Source of the DNA: DASWNP01 sp036399175
GTDB taxonomy: Bacteria; Acidobacteriota; Blastocatellia; Pyrinomonadales; Pyrinomonadaceae
DNA length: 64,000 bases
NCBI GenBank assembly: GCA_036399175.1
Contig: DASWNP010000003.1
Coordinates: 124,001-188,000 of the forward strand
Direction of reading: 5' to 3'
The position numbers were made by a program, and so were the translations under genes. Below are positions 59,470-64,000 of this stretch, one piece after another. Each line of letters opens with the position of its first letter. Positions within the stretch are counted from its first letter, which is position 1. Below the pieces are notes generated by a model. The model was not told the DNA's origin. It made no database searches and was given only the letters and a program-made list of their open reading frames with translations.

Positions 59470-62400
59470 ATGCAGAAGCTGGCTGAAATTTGTGTGCGGC
59501 GTCCGGTCTTTGCGACCGTGATTATTCTGATTCTGACGGTGGTGGGCGGTTTCTCTTTCTTCACGCTCGGCGTCGACCGCTTCCCGAAAATCGACATCCC
59601 GACCGTCTCAGTGCAGACCACCAATCCGGGCGCTGCGCCGCAGGAGATTGAGACCGAGATTACGGACATCATCGAGGGCGCGGTCAACACCGTGCCGGGC
59701 ATCGACGAGATGCGCTCGACCTCTTCGCAGGGACGCTCGACCGTCACCATCAACTTCAACCTCGAAAAAGACCCCGACATCGCCACGCAGGAAGTGCGCG
59801 ACAAGGTGAGCACCGTCCTCAACCGTTTGCCGGAGACCGCCGACCCGCCCATCGTCCGCAAGTCCGACCCTGACTCGCAGCCCGTGCTGGTCTACGCCAT
59901 CAGCGCGCCGCGCTCTTCGGTCGAGCTGACTGACCTCGTGCAGAAGCAGATTCAGGAGCGCATCGAATCGGCTGACGGCGTCGGCGAAGTCGTCGTCTTC
60001 GGCGGACGCCAGCGCGAGATAAAGGTCTATATCGAGCCCGACCGCCTTCGCGCTTTCAATCTCTCGGTGACGGAAGTCTCGAACGCCCTGCGCCAGCAGA
60101 ATCTTGAGCTGCCCGGCGGCAGGCTCGACGAAGGCGCTCGCACGGTGACGCTTCGCACGCTCTCGCGCGTCCAGCGTGTCGAGGATTTCAACGACATCGT
60201 CGTGGCGACTCGCAACGGCTACGCCGTCAAGATTCGAGACATCGGGCGGGTCGAAGATAGCGGCGTTGACCCGGCTTCGGCGGCCTCGCTGAACGGCGTC
60301 CCGTCCGTTTCGCTCGGCATACGCAAGCAGTCGGGCGCAAACACCATCGCCGTCATTCAGGGCGTCAAGCAGCGCATGGCGGAGGTTCTGCCGCTTCTGC
60401 CGAAAGACATCAAGGTGGTCGTCACGCGCGACCAGTCGGAGTTCATCGAGACCAGCCTGCACGCCATCGAAGAGCACTTGATTGTCGGCGGCCTGCTCGC
60501 CGCGCTCATCGTCTTTCTCTTCCTCTGGAATTTCCGCTCGACGGTTATCGCCGCGCTCGCCATCCCGACTTCTATCATCTCGTCCTTCGCAATCATCTCC
60601 GCGCTCGGCTATTCGCTCAACCAGATGACGATGCTCGCGCTGACGCTGATGGTCGGCATCGTGATTGACGACGCCATCGTCGTCCTTGAGAACATCTATC
60701 GCTTCGTCGAAGAGAAGGGGATGCACCCGTACCAGGCGGCGGTCGAAGGCACGCGCGAAATCGGCCTCGCCGTCATGGCGACGACGCTCTCTCTGCTCGC
60801 CGTCTTCATCCCCGTCGGCTTCATGTACGGCATCGTCGGGCGCTTCATGTCTTCGTTCGGACTCACGTCTGCCGCAGCCATCGCCGTCTCGCTCATCGTC
60901 TCTTTCACGCTGACGCCGATGCTTGCGGCGCGCTGGATTAAGCCGAGAGAACAGACGATGGAGGATGGAGAGCGGACGATGGACGATGGACGACGGACGA
61001 TGGACGAAGCTTCGCCTTCGGTCGCCACGCATCACGCACAAGCCACGGCGGACAATACGCAAACCGTAACGGACAACGCACAAACCACGAACGAGCCATC
61101 GTCCATCGTCCATCGTCCATCGTCTGAGGGCAGCAAATCGGGTCGCTTCTATCGTCCGATTGACCGCTCTTACATGTGGATGCTGAGGTGGTCGATGGCG
61201 CATCGCTGGGTGGTCGTCATCATCTGCGTCGTCGTCGTCGCTTCCATCTGGCCGCTCTACAAGTACGTCGGCTACAACTTCCTGCCGGACGAAGACGAGT
61301 CGGCGTTTCAGGTCTCTCTGCGCGCGCCGCAGGGCACGAGCCTCGCCGCCACGCAGAGCATCCTCGACCGCATCGCGCGCGACGTGCGCGAGCAGATTCC
61401 GGGCGTGCAGAATACGCTCGTCAACGCGGGCGGTTTCGGCGGCGGCGGCCAGCCCAACGTCGGCTCGGTTCAGGTCAGTCTCAAGCCGGTCAAGGAGCGC
61501 GAGTTTTCGCAGGCCGACCTGATTCAGAAGACGCGCGACATGATTCGCAAGCGGAAGTATCCGAAGGAATACGTCATCGGCGCATCGGGCGCATCCTCCA
61601 TCGGCGCGAGCATTAGCGGAGGCGGCGGCGGTCGCGGCGGCGCGTCGCTCGGTCTCTTCATCAGCGGCCCCGACATCAAGAAGCTCGACGAATACTCGAA
61701 CAAGCTCGTCGAGCGCATCAAGAAGGACGAAAACTTTCGCGACGCCGACCGCTCGCTGCAACTGAGCAGCCCCGAAGTCCGAATCATCATCGACCGCCAG
61801 CGAGCCGCCGACCTCGGCGTTCGCGCGGGCGATGTGGCGCAGGCTCTTAACACGCTCGCCGCCGGTGCGCGCGTGACGACTTACAGCGAAGGCTCCGACC
61901 AGTACGACGTGGTCGTACGCGCGGGCGAAGAGTTCAGGCGCACGCGCGAGAACCTGAGCAACTTCACAGTCACTTCGTCTTCGGGTGGCACGGTGGGATT
62001 GGAGAAACTGGTGCGGCTTGAAGAGGGCGAAAGCCCCGCTTCGATTGACCGTCTGAACAGGCAGAGGCAGGTGACAATCTCTGCGAGCCTCGCGCCGAAC
62101 GGCTCGGAGTCGGAAGGGCTCGCCGCCGTGCAGCGCTACGCGCAGGAGTTGAACCTTGAGCCGGGCTACCGCACGGGCGTCACGGGTCAGTCGAAGGAGT
62201 TGCAGCGCGCCAATCAATCCTTCATGCTGGCGTTCCTGCTCTCGTTCATCTTCATGTACCTGATTCTGGCCGCGCAGTTCGAGTCGTTCATCCATCCGGT
62301 GACGATTCTCTTAACGCTGCCGCTCTCCATCCCGTTCGCGCTGCTCTCGACGCTCATCGCAGGCCAGCGACTCAACATCTTCTCTGCGCTCGGCATCCTT

Positions 62401-62883
62401 CTTCTTTTCGGCATCGTCAAGAAGAACGCGATTCTACAGATTGACCACACGAACGAGCTGCGCGCTCACGGCATGGAACGCTACAGCGCGATTCTTCAGG
62501 CCAACCGCGACCGCCTGCGCCCGATTCTGATGACGACCATCGCGCTCGTCGCAGGCATGATTCCGCTCGTCCTCGGCACGGGCGCGGGCGCAGCCACCAA
62601 TCGCTCTATCGGCGTGCTCGTCGTCGGCGGTCAATCTTTGTGTCTGCTGCTGACGCTTCTGGCCGTCCCCGTCTTCTATTCGCTCTTTGAAGACGCGAAG
62701 GACTCGCGCGTCTGGAGCTACGCCGGCGCGGGCTACAACAACTTCAAGGGCGGCGCGGGACGCCGTCTCTCGGAAGCCTACGCGGGGCTGGTCGGTCTCT
62801 TCTCGCGCAAGCCCAAAGCGGGCGTGCCGGTTTCTCGTCAAACGGTAAAGGACAGCTATGTCGATCAAGCTTCAGGTGATTAA
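59470..62883 (+). CDS. RND efflux pump permease (AcrB/HAE1-like) with in-frame repeat insertion
   Basis: This 1137-residue proton-driven pump starts LAEICVRRPVFATVIILILTVVGGFSFF. It has two sets of six helices and two large periplasmic loops. The first half shows PQEIETEITDIIEGAVNTVPGI, and the helix-4 motif LALTLMVGIVIDDAIVVLENI with the paired Asp residues. The second half shows FNFLPDEDES-type and TLPLSIPFALLSTL, then GILLLFGIVKKNAIL. Between helices 6 and 7, about 55 extra residues (about 493-550) of Asp/Arg/Thr-rich sequence are encoded by a heptamer hairpin. The start has GGAG at 8 bases. It is between the adaptor and TolC genes; its stop overlaps the TolC start. Confidence 0.95.
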   Translation: MQKLAEICVRRPVFATVIILILTVVGGFSFFTLGVDRFPKIDIPTVSVQTTNPGAAPQEIETEITDIIEGAVNTVPGIDEMRSTSSQGRSTVTINFNLEKDPDIATQEVRDKVSTVLNRLPETADPPIVRKSDPDSQPVLVYAISAPRSSVELTDLVQKQIQERIESADGVGEVVVFGGRQREIKVYIEPDRLRAFNLSVTEVSNALRQQNLELPGGRLDEGARTVTLRTLSRVQRVEDFNDIVVATRNGYAVKIRDIGRVEDSGVDPASAASLNGVPSVSLGIRKQSGANTIAVIQGVKQRMAEVLPLLPKDIKVVVTRDQSEFIETSLHAIEEHLIVGGLLAALIVFLFLWNFRSTVIAALAIPTSIISSFAIISALGYSLNQMTMLALTLMVGIVIDDAIVVLENIYRFVEEKGMHPYQAAVEGTREIGLAVMATTLSLLAVFIPVGFMYGIVGRFMSSFGLTSAAAIAVSLIVSFTLTPMLAARWIKPREQTMEDGERTMDDGRRTMDEASPSVATHHAQATADNTQTVTDNAQTTNEPSSIVHRPSSEGSKSGRFYRPIDRSYMWMLRWSMAHRWVVVIICVVVVASIWPLYKYVGYNFLPDEDESAFQVSLRAPQGTSLAATQSILDRIARDVREQIPGVQNTLVNAGGFGGGGQPNVGSVQVSLKPVKEREFSQADLIQKTRDMIRKRKYPKEYVIGASGASSIGASISGGGGGRGGASLGLFISGPDIKKLDEYSNKLVERIKKDENFRDADRSLQLSSPEVRIIIDRQRAADLGVRAGDVAQALNTLAAGARVTTYSEGSDQYDVVVRAGEEFRRTRENLSNFTVTSSSGGTVGLEKLVRLEEGESPASIDRLNRQRQVTISASLAPNGSESEGLAAVQRYAQELNLEPGYRTGVTGQSKELQRANQSFMLAFLLSFIFMYLILAAQFESFIHPVTILLTLPLSIPFALLSTLIAGQRLNIFSALGILLLFGIVKKNAILQIDHTNELRAHGMERYSAILQANRDRLRPILMTTIALVAGMIPLVLGTGAGAATNRSIGVLVVGGQSLCLLLTLLAVPVFYSLFEDAKDSRVWSYAGAGYNNFKGGAGRRLSEAYAGLVGLFSRKPKAGVPVSRQTVKDSYVDQASGD
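60952..61128. repeat. Heptamer-arm hairpin element inside RND gene (GACGATG word)
   Basis: Eight heptamers GACGATG / GAGGATG / GACGACG (60952-61007) are matched by CATCGTC repeated four times (61097-61124). The loop of about 90 bases itself has repeats of the GACAACGCACAAACC type. Total length keeps the RND frame open. Confidence 0.88.
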
Positions 62884-64000
62884 AGAGAGACGCCCGGCGC
62901 GTCGCAGAGTTGGTTTGAAGAGGCTGCGCTCGGCGGCAGCGTCGTTGCTCGTCGCGGGCGTGCTGCTTGCGTCTGCGCCCGCCTCCGCGCTCGCGCAGAC
63001 GAGCGGCGCCACAGGGCAAAGCACGCGTTCTTCGACGCCGCAGCAGTCGCCGCCAGCCGGTACAACCTCGACGCAGACGCAGCAACAGCAGCGACCCGGC
63101 TCGCCGCCGCCCGCGACTACTCAGCTTCCGCCCAACTCTTCGTCAGCGCCCGTGCGCCCCGAAAACGAAGTGCAGCAGAGCACGCAGCCGCAGACCGGCG
63201 TCGAACAGCAGCGCCAGCAGACCACTCCCAACACGCAGGGGCCGCGTCCGCCCTCGCCGCAAATCGAGCCCACGACACAGCCCGTCGCGCCCGGCCAAGC
63301 GCCGCAAACCTCTACGCCCGCCGGCACAACTACTGCGCCGCAGACCGGAACGACTCAAAGCAGCGGCGCACCGACCGCCGCCGGAGCATCGACCGGCACA
63401 ACGCCCGGCCAGAACGTCGGCGTCTCAGCCGGAATCGCGCCCGCAGAGCTGCCGTCCGACCCGCCGCCCATCGCGCCCAATTTTGAAGCGCCGCCTCGCC
63501 CTCTGCCGAGCGCCGAGCGCGTCGGCGTGGACATCACCAACCAGACGCCGCTCACCCTGAATCAGGCCATCGCGCTCGCGCTTCAGAACAACAACGACAT
63601 CGACGGCTCGCGCATCGACGTGCAGATAGCCGAGTTCAACCTGAACGCCGCGCGCGGCGTCTACGACCCGGTCTTTGCGTCTGAAAATTATTTCGAGAGC
63701 CGCGTTACGCCGACCAGCTCGACTCTCGGCGGCGCGCAGAACGGCTCGGTCAAGCAGACGGAGGCGACCGGCTCGGCGCGCGTCGGCGGCTTCTCGCCCT
63801 TTGCCGGAGGCGCTTACCAGCTCGACTTCTCTTCGACGCGCCTGACGACCAACAACCAGAACGTCACGCTCAATCCGCAGTTCCCGACCGCGCTCACCCT
63901 CAACTACACGCAGCCGCTCCTGCGCGGCCTACGCTTCGACCAGAATCGTCGCCAGATAGAGATTGCCAAGAAGAACCTGAGCCTGACCGATTCGCAGTTT
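62858..64000 (+). CDS. TolC-family outer-membrane efflux protein, C-terminus cut off by window edge
   Basis: This is the outer-membrane channel of the efflux operon. ATG 62858 follows AAAGGAC and overlaps the RND gene by 26 bases, so translation is likely coupled. A signal peptide (about 22-46, ending SALAQ) is followed by an unusual Gln/Thr/Pro/Ser-rich stretch of about 170 residues. The TolC-type domain then starts: PLTLNQAIALALQNNNDIDGSRIDVQIAEFNLNAARGVYDPVF, then NYTQPLLRGLRFDQNRRQIEIAKKNL. TolC proteins normally have a short N-terminus; the spacer is odd and may anchor to peptidoglycan or span the envelope. The rest lies outside the window. Confidence 0.88.
   Translation, partial: MSIKLQVIKERRPARRRVGLKRLRSAAASLLVAGVLLASAPASALAQTSGATGQSTRSSTPQQSPPAGTTSTQTQQQQRPGSPPPATTQLPPNSSSAPVRPENEVQQSTQPQTGVEQQRQQTTPNTQGPRPPSPQIEPTTQPVAPGQAPQTSTPAGTTTAPQTGTTQSSGAPTAAGASTGTTPGQNVGVSAGIAPAELPSDPPPIAPNFEAPPRPLPSAERVGVDITNQTPLTLNQAIALALQNNNDIDGSRIDVQIAEFNLNAARGVYDPVFASENYFESRVTPTSSTLGGAQNGSVKQTEATGSARVGGFSPFAGGAYQLDFSSTRLTTNNQNVTLNPQFPTALTLNYTQPLLRGLRFDQNRRQIEIAKKNLSLTDSQF

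Noticed and set aside
59608..62295. Open frame of 895 codons on the minus strand
   Set aside because: It is antisense to the RND pump gene, with Arg/Asp/Val-rich composition and no family resemblance; long antisense frames are expected in GC-rich genes.

Overview
The window is about 64 kb of high-GC DNA from a free-living, Gram-negative-type chromosome. The mix suggests Acidobacteriota, perhaps a Blastocatellia-like lineage; that is an inference from gene content, since no rRNA or tRNA is present. The supporting content is three very large Oar-type TonB receptors with carboxypeptidase-regulatory-like N-termini, a CadC-type winged helix fused to TPRs, zinc-ribbon Ser/Thr kinases with DUF4384, YARHG and DUF5666 proteins, and a tripartite RND pump. 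I see no phage, plasmid, transposase or CRISPR array.

Layout. 1-6 kb: MurJ (cut by the window edge), a nested palindromic repeat, an NtrC-type regulator, a DUF2071 protein, and an amidase plus four-YARHG pair. 6-14 kb: a methyltransferase, a class III adenylyl cyclase coupled to a small membrane protein, a charge-segregated Lys/Gly/Ser protein, and a GGDEF-EAL protein. 14-24 kb: two TonB receptors sharing upstream sequence, with a MntA/HepT-type toxin-antitoxin pair between them, then a TPR protein. 24-29 kb: an alpha/beta hydrolase, a winged-helix/TIR-like protein, a Fis-type regulator and an HExxH protein. 29-37 kb: a LytS/LytTR pair, a CadC-TPR regulator, leucine dehydrogenase and small secreted proteins. 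37-45 kb: transmembrane kinase-DUF4384, secreted DUF4384 protein, secreted TPR-CHAT protease, then a double-AP2 protein. 45-49 kb: a 2OG-Fe(II) oxygenase-like gene divergent from an ATP-grasp/PLP-decarboxylase fusion and a transglutaminase-like protein. 49-57 kb: a third TonB receptor, a DUF5666 protein, and an ECF sigma/anti-sigma/Spy-like stress operon. 57-64 kb: an unknown protein and an MFP-RND-TolC efflux operon (TolC cut by the window edge).

The strongest unexplained signal is a set of at least eight hairpin elements, plus some single arms. Their arms are degenerate tandem 7-mers. The 7-mer word differs between most loci, yet the two arms at a locus match each other. They often begin within a few bases of a stop codon, and several have been absorbed into coding sequence: in the RND pump loop, in signal peptides, and in a cyclase C-terminus. 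The best candidates for undescribed protein systems are the kinase/DUF4384/CHAT cassette at 37.8-44.4 kb and the ATP-grasp-decarboxylase/transglutaminase-like pair at 46.4-49.4 kb.
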